DNA from: Sipunculus nudus
Taxonomy: Eukaryota; Annelida; Sipuncula; Golfingiida; Sipunculidae
Assembly (NCBI GenBank): GCA_026874595.1
Contig: CM049316.1
Coordinates: forward strand, 40,120,695 to 40,184,694
Length of the DNA stretch: 64,000 nucleotides
Reading direction: 5' to 3'
The position numbers and the translations under genes were made by a program. The notes beneath the pieces were generated by a model. The model was not told where the DNA came from. It did not search any database and saw only the letters and a program-made list of their open reading frames with translations. Below, piece by piece: positions 1 to 11,359 of the stretch (positions are counted from its first letter, which is position 1; each line of letters starts with the position of its first letter).

Positions 1-179
1 AAATAATCTTATGCTTAAAGATATAGATATACTTACTCCTGTGACTTTGATACACAGGAGGAGAAGCAGCAGTTAACCTAAAAGGATGCCATGGGGTTCC
101 TTAGAGGACTTAGAATGGTTAACTTTCACATGCATATGAGTTCTTTTAAAAGATAGGAAGGCTTGTAACTATATACTAG

Positions 180-430
180 TATTGGGTTTTCCAGGTATGT
201 ATTAATGCTGAGCTTTTTGGAACAGTCTCTGATGAGGCATCATGTCGAAGGTCTTGTTAAAGTCGAGGACAATGACAGCAACTAGGTCCTTTAACTTATT
301 TAGAATGTTTGCCCAATCAGAGAAAACTTATATTATTGTCATAAGACATACCCTAAGCCCATGCCCTTTGAATGTTATGATGCTGTCCTTGTTTAGATGA
401 TGCAAAATGACTATAAATTAATGAATAGCA
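180..430 (-). mobile_element. LINE reverse-transcriptase fragment
   Basis: Read on the minus strand, about 215-292 gives DLVAVIVLDFNKTFDMMPHQ. This matches the non-LTR retrotransposon reverse-transcriptase block LDFxKAFDxVPH, which carries the first catalytic aspartate. Further upstream on the same strand (about 300-400) the translation has stops and frame changes. It is a decayed internal scrap with no visible 5' or 3' end. The RT assignment is firm; the clade is not determined. Confidence 0.75.
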
Positions 431-433
431 TCA

Positions 434-2683
434 GGTGCGTAAATAGGTAGACTTGGCTTTAGTAGCTTCCGAAGTGAAACGATTGTATTGTGTGTGTGTT
501 GTGTGTGATTGTGGGTGTGGGTGTGTTTGGGTCGTTATGTCCAGGGAGTTTTATCAAGAATCTAAACGTTTCAAGCGTCTACACTGCATCATTCTCCCTG
601 TCACATAACCTTATCAGTATTTCTCAACCCATTTCTGTTCCGTGTTCATAGACAAACTCGACACTGGAATCTTATCGGATTCAGATTCAGACAGTCAGTA
701 GCCTGTCGAGGCTGAGAGTGGGGCGGTCTCCGTCTGATGACAAATCTAACGACCGAACAAGCCCTTGTAAGCACTAAGTGACAGCTTATCTTGAAAGAGC
801 CTGAGGGCAGAAGTATTGATCAGGTGAACATATATTGCCTTGTAGCGAGTGATGTGCCCCGCCGCGTGATCGATGAAAGCAGACCTTCTATTATGTTATA
901 TGTTTGGGACAAAACACCTGTGTTGCCATATGGGCCCCCGATAGTTCAGTCAATGAAACATGCGCGTGCACGCATCGGAAACACGAACAATGAGAGGATA
1001 TTGCTAATACCGGTATTCTTTATATGCAGAGACGGATTTGGAGAGGGTGCACGACACATCAGTTTCAACCAATTGAACTGGAAAAAAATAAATACGCTTA
1101 ATACGGAAAAGAAGCGCCTGGATTTGATTTTGGTACATTTTTCTTCACTCTACATTAGTATGCGGGAGATATACATGTATAAGGAAATAGTAGCACTCCC
1201 GGTATCCTTGTTTTACCGTGACAGTAGGCTCTCGCTTTATTTCAAAGAACCCGTATTCGTCCATAGGTAGATACTATGGATGAACAAAATAAAAACCTGG
1301 AAGTAAACTGCGGGACGACAACTAGTAGAAACCGTCCAGCCTCTACAGCAAATTCATTACTAAACATAGTTGCATTTCTACTATGCTTAACGCATCTCAT
1401 TTTGAAATTATCATTCTAATTTCAGTTATGGATTTTGTCTTCAAAGATTGCTGCTGAGTTGGTAAAATTACTGCCTTTATTATCGCAGTTGTCATTAAAA
1501 TTTGATCTTGCAATCAGCGTACCCTTATACTGGTTCAAAGGAAAGATGAATGTATGATTAAATCTTCCATTGACGAGTAAACGCCCACTGTCGCCGCTCT
1601 CCGTGAATCTATCGTGCAGCCTAAATATGCTCCAATATTTTTAATAATAAAATGTAAATAGCTAGTGGCATCCGAGCAATTGAGTGTCAAACTGAAACAT
1701 GTCTGCCTGCCTGAACGAGCTTCCGTCTGCGCAAACCAGTCGTTTTTTCCCCCTCCAAATACACGAGAAACCGTATTTGATATGTTTATTGTTTTAAACT
1801 TGGAGCATTTGGTTTGCAGTGGCCTTATTCCATTCCTTCTAGTTCATTTCATAGAATACATTGGATTACCAGGGATGGAATGCGACCTCTGCGTGGGGGA
1901 ATGTAATGCGTTGTATTTAAAATGCATGTCTTTCTGCACGGTCGGACAGAAAACTGATTAATTCAATACGCGCAACAGCGGTTATAGCTGAATCTCCCGA
2001 GTTCTGGCCATTAAACCGTTGATAATATCGAATAACTTTTAACATATTTGTTTCATGACTCGCATAACTTCACCCTGGTTCATATTAATGATAAAGGATA
2101 ATTAGTCAAACATCCGCAATGTATTAGGGAACGTTTGACGATTATATTACTGGATGTGACTCAAGGTGGAACATGAAAGACCGTTCCGCCAATGGATGTT
2201 TATTGATTTTGGGATTATTTTACAAAGTCAGTTAGTATTGAACGTCAGCTGTCATTGGATGAATCAAACACTCATACTTTTAATGATAAAGAAACATACA
2301 CAATGCAGTTGAAAGAATTATTATTTAACATCTGAAAGGACAGTCTGTAATGTCACGTGTTGACTGAAGTGACTGGGTCAATGACCCCTAATGACAGACG
2401 TGTAATGTATTCCGGTAGTATTTACTACCATAAATAATATCACATGATACATTTTCGACCTACAGATTCCATTCAATGGCGTCGAGACAATTGTAAAGGG
2501 CAAATTCTTGGAAAAACTTTCACTATCGCCCTAGTCTTTTATTTCGCTGTCCTCTGCCCACTCTTTGCCATATATTTTCACAAAAAAAAAATTAATTCTC
2601 AAAAGCCACTGCAGCTATTATCATGAAAATTTGCAGATGTACTGACCGCATCACCATTATGCCCGCATCACCATTATGTCAAC

Positions 2684-2737
<54 letters not shown>

Positions 2738-3652
2738 ACCTACTTATTTTAATTTTTAGAGCAAGCGCTGTCAGTCCAATTCAGGACATACATAGTAAAC
2801 ATTAGATCAGTTAAATTATATAAAGACCGGTCCTTGGGAAATCTCATTAAAACCTCATATAAGGTTGTTGTGAACTATATGTATGTGCTAGCTAGGGTTT
2901 GAGCAATGGTCGTGGTTATGCAGTGGGGCGTCGTGATTTGGATCGAAAGTGCTAATAAATGCTTTGGAACGGGAGCAACCAAGGCAGAAAGGAGAGAACA
3001 AATAAGGCAAAGGTATAAAACAGACTTTAGGGATATCTTGCTTCTCTTCGTCCGCCGTCTTGAAAGGGGCGAACTGGGACTGACATGTATTGAGTCTTCA
3101 GATCAGCCAAATAACCGCCAATACCTGCTCTGATGATTTTGCATACATGTATATGGCATCATTATGATGCGGGTGCCTTCGGTTTTCCTGGGGTTTCGGG
3201 TTTCCTCATTAAATAATTAAATAATTACAAATTGTACCTTGGTAATAGCCCATATCGTTGTTATGTTTCTTCTGACTGTGAAACCAATTTGTTCACATAT
3301 TATGAAATTCTGTCACCAGCTATTGTCTGCAATGGCCAGTTTTTACTTTATAGTAAACAAAATGTATTTAACGCATTTTAACATGAAATGGCTAAAATCC
3401 GTCTCTTTTCATTTTCCTGTCAGCCATCAGAGAAGCTATACAAAGCCGTAACGTGACCGCCGAAAACGCTATACACATGTACATCGTATTATTCCAGTCA
3501 TACACAATCAGGAGCGGACTTACACGCTTGATACTGAAATATTACCCCATATTGCACCATAAGAGCCTAAATTTTCAAAAAATATTTCTAAACATGGGGG
3601 GGGGGGGGTACCTTGACTTGTTAGCGCCTGCATGGTCCCTTCAGGACAATGT
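434..3652. other. Intergenic stretch, no supported gene
   Basis: No exon with both splice sites and a recognisable protein is seen. It holds a GT-rich tract near 487-530 and an (AT)n tract near 2687-2736. An open frame at 791-1270 (+, 159 codons from a TTG) is long for such A+T-rich DNA but matches no family I know. A short GGTTTTCCTGGGGTTTCGGG patch near 3179-3203 resembles the core of a SINE family seen elsewhere in the window. Confidence 0.5.
2687..2736. repeat. (AT)n microsatellite
   Basis: An uninterrupted run of about 25 AT units, seen directly. Confidence 0.95.
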
Positions 3653-3850
3653 ACAGGGTCGGATCCAGAATTTAGGAAAAGGGTGTGTCAAAGCCTGGAG
3701 TACTTATGAAAAATCCAAAAAGGTCCACATGTCCGAAAAAAGGGGGATCCAGGCCGCAAAAATTGGTCTGAAACGCTTAAGAAAAGGTTGCCGCGGCTGG
3801 AAAAGGGGGGTCCGGACCCCCTGGACCCTCCCCCTGGATCCGCTTCTGAT
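3653..3850. mobile_element. MITE-like element with GGATCCAG termini
   Basis: The left end reads CAGGGTCGGATCCAG. The right end reads CTGGATCCGCTTCTG, whose reverse complement is CAGAAGCGGATCCAG, so the ends form a roughly 15-bp imperfect terminal inverted repeat about 200 bp apart. There is no transposase. A poly-G run (about 3596-3609) lies just to the left. The open frame across it is incidental. Non-autonomous DNA transposon is the best reading; the superfamily is unknown. Confidence 0.55.
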
Positions 3851-4454
3851 GTATGTACGTGACTTTGTTTCTACGATTAATACCTTTGTTTTCGAATAGA
3901 TTAATCATGACCTGTAATAAACATATGTTTACCTGTTTGTGGCTCCTAACAGATAGTAGAGTTGTTTTGCTCTCAGTCTCATACGTACATATACAGAGTA
4001 GCTTAACTGTTGATTTATTTAAATGTTTATTATCATCTTGCTCTCATTCTGTATTATCAATTATGTATAAAGAGTTGATGAAGTATATAAAGTGTCACTA
4101 TCTCCTTGTAGTCTAAAGTGCAGGATAATTACCTTTTTTCAGTGCATTCCAGGCCTGTTCTTGACTTACATCTATAATTATAGTTATTACTTGGCTTTAG
4201 ACTGGCGGGGCGTAATGCTCACTGAAGCAGGGCAGGCACAATGTATTTGTTCATTGAAACAACAAGCTTGTTACTATGTTTAGCAACATGTTATAATGGT
4301 ACACTGCGTAATAAATGATTATGATTTATACATGTGTCACTGTAATTATTTATAAAAGCGGCTACATACACGTGAGTCAGTCATTGATTCTAAAAGCCCG
4401 ATATGTGAATTCTCGTATTATATTTAGTTTATTTTATGTGAAATTGGCAGTAAA
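3851..4454. other. A+T-rich spacer
   Basis: Nothing gene-like or repeat-like is recognised beyond base-composition bias. Confidence 0.4.
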
Positions 4455-4950
4455 GCAGGACTCGGAGTTCACTTCGTTAGGGACTTGAACTCGAGGGTCA
4501 TCGACTCGGCCTTGTGTACACAAATTCGAAGGTTATGACTCGAGAAGGTAGGCCTTATCCATCTCGAGTTCTATAATAAAAGGCTTTGTTACATACTCTT
4601 GACACATATACAAATAAATGAATGTGTGTGTGTGTGTGGGCGCAAACCTCTAACAGAATATTAGGCTTACGGAACAGACAATGTTTACCAAGCATTAGCT
4701 CAGCATCGGGAGTTACATGTGTACCCTAACAGGAGAATACACATGGTAATCTCAAATTTCCATTTTAAATTTTTAAAATTTTAAAACGGACAATTTTAAT
4801 GGACTCATACTAGGACTTGGACTTTGACAAAGTGACTCTGACTGGAGGGAGTGGACATGTACTCGAACCACCATGGCTCAGACTTGGACCTAAGACTCGA
4901 GCGGCCTGGACTCGAACTACCTGGGAGTCGGATATTGTGGACTCAGTCAC
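4455..4950. repeat. Dispersed CTTGGACTCGA-rich repeat, copy A
   Basis: Two halves (about 4455-4570 and 4800-4950) are dense in variants of ACTCGAG and CTTGGACTCG. They enclose an A+T-rich middle containing a (GT)n tract. The same design of sequence-rich ends around a plain A+T centre recurs at 11385-11790 and 42510-43825. A dispersed non-coding mobile repeat is likely; the class is not known. Confidence 0.5.
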
Positions 4951-5015
4951 AATATTAATTTTGTAATTTTCTTAACATCATTATACATACATTTATTTTA
5001 TATGAAATATGTAAT

Positions 5016-5060
<45 letters not shown>

Positions 5061-6895
5061 CTTCGTATATTTTGTATATGTCGGTGTTTGGCTATACATT
5101 TTACTTTGTCAAAGTCACCTGGGGTTTCTTTTGATCGTCGCCCATGGTTTATTGAAAAAAAAACTTACCTGAATATTTTGGGTACCTGTTCTGAACTCAG
5201 AATCTAGTGATTCTTAATCTCGTCAGTAAATGAAGCACGCGGACACCCTGCTGGATTTAATGTCTGACATGCTCAGGGGTGCTTTTGAAAACATCCAAAT
5301 TTCTTTTAAAATCAAACCAAACGTTATTTTAAATTAATATTAGACTCCTAAAGTAAACATAATTTTAATCCTGGAACGGGTTTCTGATTGTGAATGAATT
5401 TATAAAATTTATATTCATTTAATAAAATATTAAAATTTGATTTGTTTATTTTATATTTTTTAAGTGAAATTTTGTTTAGTGATTTCCAGTCGATTTTGAT
5501 TGGGTTACTATAACAGGAGTAAGATGTATTATGACACACCTGTTTTGTGTGTTATTATTGTGTGTATTAATTCATTTAAATATACCCGCAGGTGTTTCAA
5601 ATGCACTGCTTGCAAAGCAGTTCACGTGGCAAGTATATACATAGCTTTGGCCTTTGTCAATCTGGGCCCAGCATCCGTGGTTACAGTTGTCACTCGGCCT
5701 ATTGTAAACCGTAAATTTCTTTTTCAAACAGATAGTGATTAATGCATGTTTGTATGAATGGTACAACTATTGACAATACATCTTGTGTGTTAGAGTAAGC
5801 TGTGCAGGGCGTTGTCAGTCTCCAGGTATGTCAGGCTGACTAGGGCAGTATTGAATATTTCACGCACTGTCTAAGCTGCATTATCAGCGAGACTGGGTGG
5901 GGCCCATCGAGCGGCTTTTGTGATTACAAAAACCCGAGATAATACCATCACACACGCGCTTTTATTGAATAAGTGTTAATGTAGGCAAGGAGAACGCGAC
6001 ATATTTGCAAAATTTGTTTGCATGAAGACTTATCTATATTGAAAATTAAATATGTTTCAGAACTGTATACCCAGTATATTTTAGCTTTTGTTTTAGCTTT
6101 TCTTTAATTTTGTATATAAACTATATATATATATATATATTGCATTGGAATCCCTTGCAACATGTACATGAACATTCTAAAAGCTGAAATTGTACTTTAC
6201 ATTATGGGATATTGAAATTAATCATTTTTATAGGACTTGTTGATATTGCCTGGAATTTAAAATGATTTAATTAATTTTTAATTTTTCCGGATGTTAACCA
6301 ATAGAATTGTAGGAATGAGGGTCACGGCACCGAGCACACAAGACCAATAAATTCTTGCTTTAAGATAGAGATATACTCTTCACAAGAATAAGGCAAAAAT
6401 TGAGGTTTTTTTAGGCACACATTGCATATGTGTATATAAAGGGGCCGTGTTTCAAGAAAACTTGCATGCAACATGTTTTCAAGATATAAGTGGCGCAATA
6501 TGTTTCGCGTTAAATTCCCAAGTGTTTGGCTGGCTTTTAAAATCTTAACAAATGACCACAAGCATACAATAGCCAAAAAAATTCGTTTCTTCTCTAGACA
6601 TAATCCTACCAAATCCTATGTAGACAGAGACTAACATCACATCCACTAAGCAAGCAGCCTAGTCAAGTCAGTTAAATATTTATAGATCTTATCTTTTCAG
6701 CTCTATCTCCTCTGAATTTCTCCTAATCTTTGGGCCCTATAGTAAATAAATAATAATTAAACATTCACATAGATATCTGAATCTTTACTGGAGGAGCGCC
6801 TTGGGCGGGGGTCCCCGACTTCCTCAACTACGTCGCTCGAAAGCCAATCTTTTCCTTCTTTAGCTTAGGCTGGCTGTACATAGCTGCAGCGTTAA
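4951..6895. other. A+T-rich intergenic stretch
   Basis: Contains (AT)n at about 5019-5058 and 6122-6140. The minus and plus open frames of 60-96 codons here have low-complexity A+T-driven composition and no family resemblance. No gene is supported. Confidence 0.5.
5019..5058. repeat. (AT)n microsatellite
   Basis: A run of about 20 AT units, seen directly. Confidence 0.95.
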
Positions 6896-7846
6896 GTAGG
6901 CCGCATACAGAGCGGACGAGACGAGACGAGATAGGACCGGACTTTAATCCCGTCCGGTCCGCTCTGTTTGCGGCACTGAGCGAATCGGACTGCTAGTCCG
7001 GGACTGCTCCGGACCCAATCCTGAGCGATCCTTGCCACATCATTTTTTTTTTAATATTTCAAGACGGGTCCTGAGCAGTTCGGTCTGGTCCGTTTGAGTC
7101 CGCTCTGTTTTCGGGGGTTTTTTCAGGACTAACCAGGATCGGGACTTTATCATTGACCAATGAGAGCAGCTCTGTGAATCACATGATAGACGTACAAATT
7201 TGAAGATGGTGAATTAAGAGACGAAAATAAAATGGGTGACACGTGGAGATTGGTGTACTCTTTAGCTATGAGGGAAAATACTTGCTAAAAATAGTTAGTT
7301 TTGCTCACTTCATCTATAGACATTTCATCTTAATACAGCATAAAGGATTCACGTCTTATTGCCATTTAGTATAAAAAATAACAAACAAAGATATAATTAT
7401 GTTGACAATCATTTCGATTTTGAATTAAATTCAGACCAGTAGTATTGTATATAAGTATATTTATCTATTTATATAGAAAAAGAAATAATATAGAGTGATG
7501 CAGTACAAAGCAAATACGTCATAGCACAATATCATTGTTTATATTAGTATTTATGATGATAGGTGAAGTGACCATAAATAAAATAGATTTGTGAGTATTA
7601 CCTCAGATAGTGATGCCATAATCTTTGTATGTATATATGTAAATATATATAATAATATATATAATATAATATTAGCGTAGCCCTTTGTTTCGATTCTATT
7701 AAAAAATCCGGTCCGCTCTGTGTGCGACCCCACTAGGATAGGACGAGACCGGACTGGGAAGATGCGGCGGACTCGATCTACAGGATTCTCAGGCCTGTGT
7801 GGTTCGATCCGATCTCTTCTTGTTCGCTCCGTGTGCGGCCTGCTTT
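6896..7846. mobile_element. Non-autonomous foldback/TIR DNA element
   Basis: The left end has GGCCGCATACAGAGCGGAC. The right end has GTTCGCTCCGTGTGCGGCC, whose reverse complement is GGCCGCACACGGAGCGAAC: 15 of 19 positions match over about 0.95 kb. The left arm is itself a hairpin: GCCGCATACAGAGCGGAC near 6900 is answered by GTCCGCTCTGTTTGCGGC near 6957-6974. GGTCCGCTCTG-type motifs recur internally at about 7085-7110 and 7709-7725. The interior (7150-7680) is A+T-rich with no transposase. I could not define a clean target-site duplication. Confidence 0.65.
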
Positions 7847-9758
7847 ACAATGACAAATAAAACATTTTATCAAAAAGAGAGATAACTGTATGTGTTTCGT
7901 GTTTAACCCTCCACGTGCGGGTTTAATCCATCGGATGGTAGATATACTCACATAAGAAATAATGAACTATATGAAAGTAAAAATCATCCCGCATTAATAA
8001 ATAATTCCTAGATAAATTGATAAATAATTACAGCAAATATACCCTTTATTTCGACGTCCCAGTGGCGTCAACCATGTTTCCATGGAGCAAGCTCCCCCTG
8101 GTTGGTTTACGATACGATGATTTCTGACAGAAAGCGTTGTGATGGCCCCTGTACGAATTAATGTCAAATCTCTCACGATTTTTGGAAATTAATTAAATAA
8201 GACCCCCCCCCCCCCCCCCCCCCGGAAACAGTCGGCACCGTTCACCGTTCCGTGCAAGACAAATAAAAATATTATTAAATGACACATCGTTTCTACATTA
8301 ATAATAATAATAATAACAATAATAATAATAATAATATATATATATATATATAATAACAATGTTACTGACGGCATTTGCATTTAATAATATTATAGCAACC
8401 CAGAACCATGAAATTACTGAGGTGTAATTAATACAAATACCCATATTTTTGTGGCAATAATCGGTCCCCTTTACTTACATGCAATAAATATCACCATTAC
8501 ATCTCCCCTTGAAGATACATTGACTACATGAGTTATAAACTTGTTTCTGTGACGCTTTTCCCAAGTACATGTACGTACCAATATTTTTACGTATTTATGT
8601 ATAAATATATCTGTTTTCTGTTCCTTACGTGAACCATATGTCAATTAACGGCCAATGGCCTCATTCGAAAGGGTTATATACCAGCGAAATCTATACTTTG
8701 TCTGAAATATACCTTAGTTAAACTCACTGAGGAGCTTTCCTATCAAATGATAAGGTATAACAACTTAATATCAAATTGAAGGACATTCAAGAAGATATTT
8801 CACATTCATGCATTATATGCGGTGAACTTAGTATATCTGAGACATGTATATATTATGTAGGAATAGAACTCCAAAACTAAAAACATACATTCTTATTATA
8901 ACTAAAACGAATACATGTAATATATAAATCTATTCTAAAAAGCAAATTTTGATACAAATTATCAGGATTGCAGAATACAATATTTCGCATATCACCTGAT
9001 ATTTTATGGACATCTATGCAAAGCTGAACAAATTATTATTATCTTCCCAATAAAACTTCTATGGATACAGAACTGTTTAAATTCTGGTCTTACAAGTGCC
9101 ATGATGTTACTTTATCACTAAAAATTTAGACATTTGAATTGATTTTAAAGTACACAAACGCACGGTAAAATGTGTACGTGCTTCGCCGATATCGATTAAA
9201 ATATTATTTTAGCACACCTTAGAAATATTGTGGATATCTCCTTTCATTCTTTTTTTAAACCTGTTTGGATTTACAAAGGATAGCTCGAATCCATGATTGT
9301 AATATTTGTGTATTTTTGGTCGTGTGCGCCATCACCTATGGGAGAAGACGGAACGATTGGATGTCATTTCAACACGAGCATTTAATACCACGCAAGTTTT
9401 TTTTCCATCAATATAGTTACTCTGCCAGCGATTGATACAGACAGGAGCTGATATTTTGTATAAACAAGCAAAGAGACAGCGGATCTGGTATGAGCTTTTA
9501 GTCGATATGATACCTTGACGTGCAATGGTGGCCCGTCATCACCCAGGCAATGCCTCTTGAACTTATCATCAATATAACGTCTCCCTTTCTTTATTGTCCG
9601 GACCCTAGAAACGCCTTTCACCCGTCAGGATTATCTTAAGCGCCCTTCTTTTAATGTCCGATTAACCAACTAACGTTTCTTAGAGATCTAACAGGTACCC
9701 ATAATCCTCTATGGTTGCTTATCTCTCCATTGGAGAAGTGACAACAAGGATGATATAG
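7847..9758. other. Intergenic stretch with simple repeats
   Basis: Holds a 21-base poly-C run (8203-8223), an (AAT)n tract (about 8300-8335) and a short (AT)n tract (about 8335-8352). No coding exon is recognised. Confidence 0.5.
8203..8223. repeat. Poly-C homopolymer run
   Basis: Twenty-one consecutive C residues. Similar G or C runs occur near 3596, 10247, 30846, 44211, 45711 and 50371. Confidence 0.95.
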
Positions 9759-10195
9759 TTTAGGAGAGCGAGAACGTTTGAACTAAATGGATTGATAGTT
9801 TTTTTTGTTAATAACCAACTCTGTTTTAATCTTTTCAATCAAAGGTTCACACTTAAGCCGACCTGATATGTTCGATCACTTTAACATTGCCTATCAATGT
9901 TGTGTAATTTTTTTTCGAGACAATAGCCCTCAAACTTTCTACAGTGTGGGATGTTTTTTATGCATTTAACATGGATGGTTTAGGAGACGAGAACGTTTAA
10001 ACCAAATGGTTGGTAGCTTTTGTTAATAACCAACTCTGTTTTGATCTTTTCAATCAAACGTATTCCTTAAGCCGACCTGAAATGTTCGATTACTTTTTCA
10101 TTTCCTATCAATGTTGTATGATGTTTTATCAAGACAGTGGCTCTTAAACTTTCTACAATGCGGGATGATGTTATGCATTTTACATGAATCAGTTG
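9759..10195. repeat. Tandem duplication of a ~220-bp segment
   Basis: The segment starting TTTAGGAG at 9759 recurs at 9979. Both copies share, in order, GTTAATAACCAACTCTG, AAGCCGACCTGA, TATCAATGTTGT and AACTTTCTACA, with scattered mismatches and small indels. Neither copy has a sustained reading frame. Confidence 0.85.
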
Positions 10196-10830
10196 CACTA
10201 AACCTGATCAATAATCAGGGCCAGATCAAAAAATACTTTGAAGGGGTGGGGGGGGGGGGGGGTGGAGGGGCTGTTGGGCTTTACCAAAAATAAAAAAATA
10301 TTAAAAAAAAAACGTGCCGTAAATTTTAGCAAGATACAACGATAGATAATTTATTCATATTTTTTATAAAAAAAACTTGAATAAATTGGTTGCCTTCAGC
10401 AGGACATACAATGTGGATCATTTTTAGGACTATCATATTACCATTTTTACCGGTGGAACAGGTCCGCGCAACTTTTCCCGTTTTTCTGTGAGCTTGACTA
10501 GGACCAAGATCACAAATTAAGGTTCTGAGAGATTACGCTGCTGTAGACCTCGAATTAATGTCACCCTCTTCAGGGAATCTGCAGGAAAAATATGGGCACA
10601 CCTGGCGTCGTTCCAGAAAGTTCAATATGCATGACAACGGTCGAGTGCCAACACCTACATTGAAAATTAAGATTGGTTTAACATTTGTTTCAAAAGGATA
10701 ACAAAGTAGCCGACAGGCTTATGCAAGTGCTCTCCTGATAACATTTGGATTATTCCTTTACTATGTGAATTCATGCCACGACACAGAGTAGGCACCGTCC
10801 ACAGATGGAACGATGATATGTTACAATATG

Positions 10831-10919
10831 TCTCAAATATATGTCTACAGCTATCATTTTGCAGATATTTTCATGTCTCAAATATATGTCTACACCATCA
10901 TTTTGCAGATATTTTTCAT
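10831..10919. repeat. 45-bp tandem duplication
   Basis: TCTCAAATATATGTCTACA starts at 10831 and again at 10876, each followed by ATCATTTTGCAGATATTTT. The two copies are nearly identical. Confidence 0.9.
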
Positions 10920-11070
10920 GACTTTGTCGATCTACGTTCTGTGAGCCACCTTTTAGGTCTCGAGAGCACCTTTCTAGAATTGTACCCTTCGGCTATCCCC
11001 AAAACATTCATCAATTCTGTTTAAAGAGTTGCAAGAGTTCCATCTAAAGCCTAAATAGTCTTAAGTTATA

Positions 11071-11087
11071 TGACATATATATATATA

Positions 11088-11122
<35 letters not shown>
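11071..11122. repeat. (AT)n microsatellite
   Basis: An AT run of about 50 bases with one TTT interruption. Confidence 0.95.
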
Positions 11123-11125
<3 letters not shown>

Positions 11126-11269
11126 GCTTTTGAAATAATAAAAAAAGAATAATTATTAAAACAAAATCTTTAGAAGATTTAGATACAGTAGTTTCCTTGT
11201 AGGAAGTACGTCCCGTGTTACTTCCTTAAGGTTCTGATATTAAAGAAAAGTCTATTTCCTCGTCGCCAG

Positions 11270-11359
11270 GTGATATCCGACACAGCGCTGAGTCACGTCC
11301 GAGATGTCTTCATGGAGGCGTTTGATGAGAATGATGACAACAAAATAGAGATCGGGGAG
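11270..11359 (+). CDS. CALB1/CALB2-like: Calbindin-like exon with EF-hand 2
   Basis: The acceptor is CCAG (ends 11269) and the donor GTATGT (from 11360). Ninety bases encode 30 residues in phase 0, beginning VISDTALSHVRDVFMEAF and ending with the loop DENDDNKIEIGE. The reading frame stays open into the intron, but the donor and the perfect join to LAQILPTEENF in the next exon fix the end. Confidence 0.92.

Larger units (their letters stand above)
10196..11269. other. Flank or intron upstream of the first visible calbindin exon
   Basis: Because the first calbindin-like exon found (11270) is internal, this stretch is probably intron. I looked for an exon encoding EF-hand 1 (Asp-x-Asp/Asn-x-Asp/Asn-Gly followed by a donor) here and further upstream and did not find one. 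It contains a G run (about 10247-10262) and an (AT)n tract (about 11071-11122). Confidence 0.4.

Noticed and set aside
3453-3899. 148-codon plus-strand frame
   Set aside because: It crosses a poly-G run and a MITE. The RTPWTLPLDPLL-type peptide is translated from the element's right terminus.
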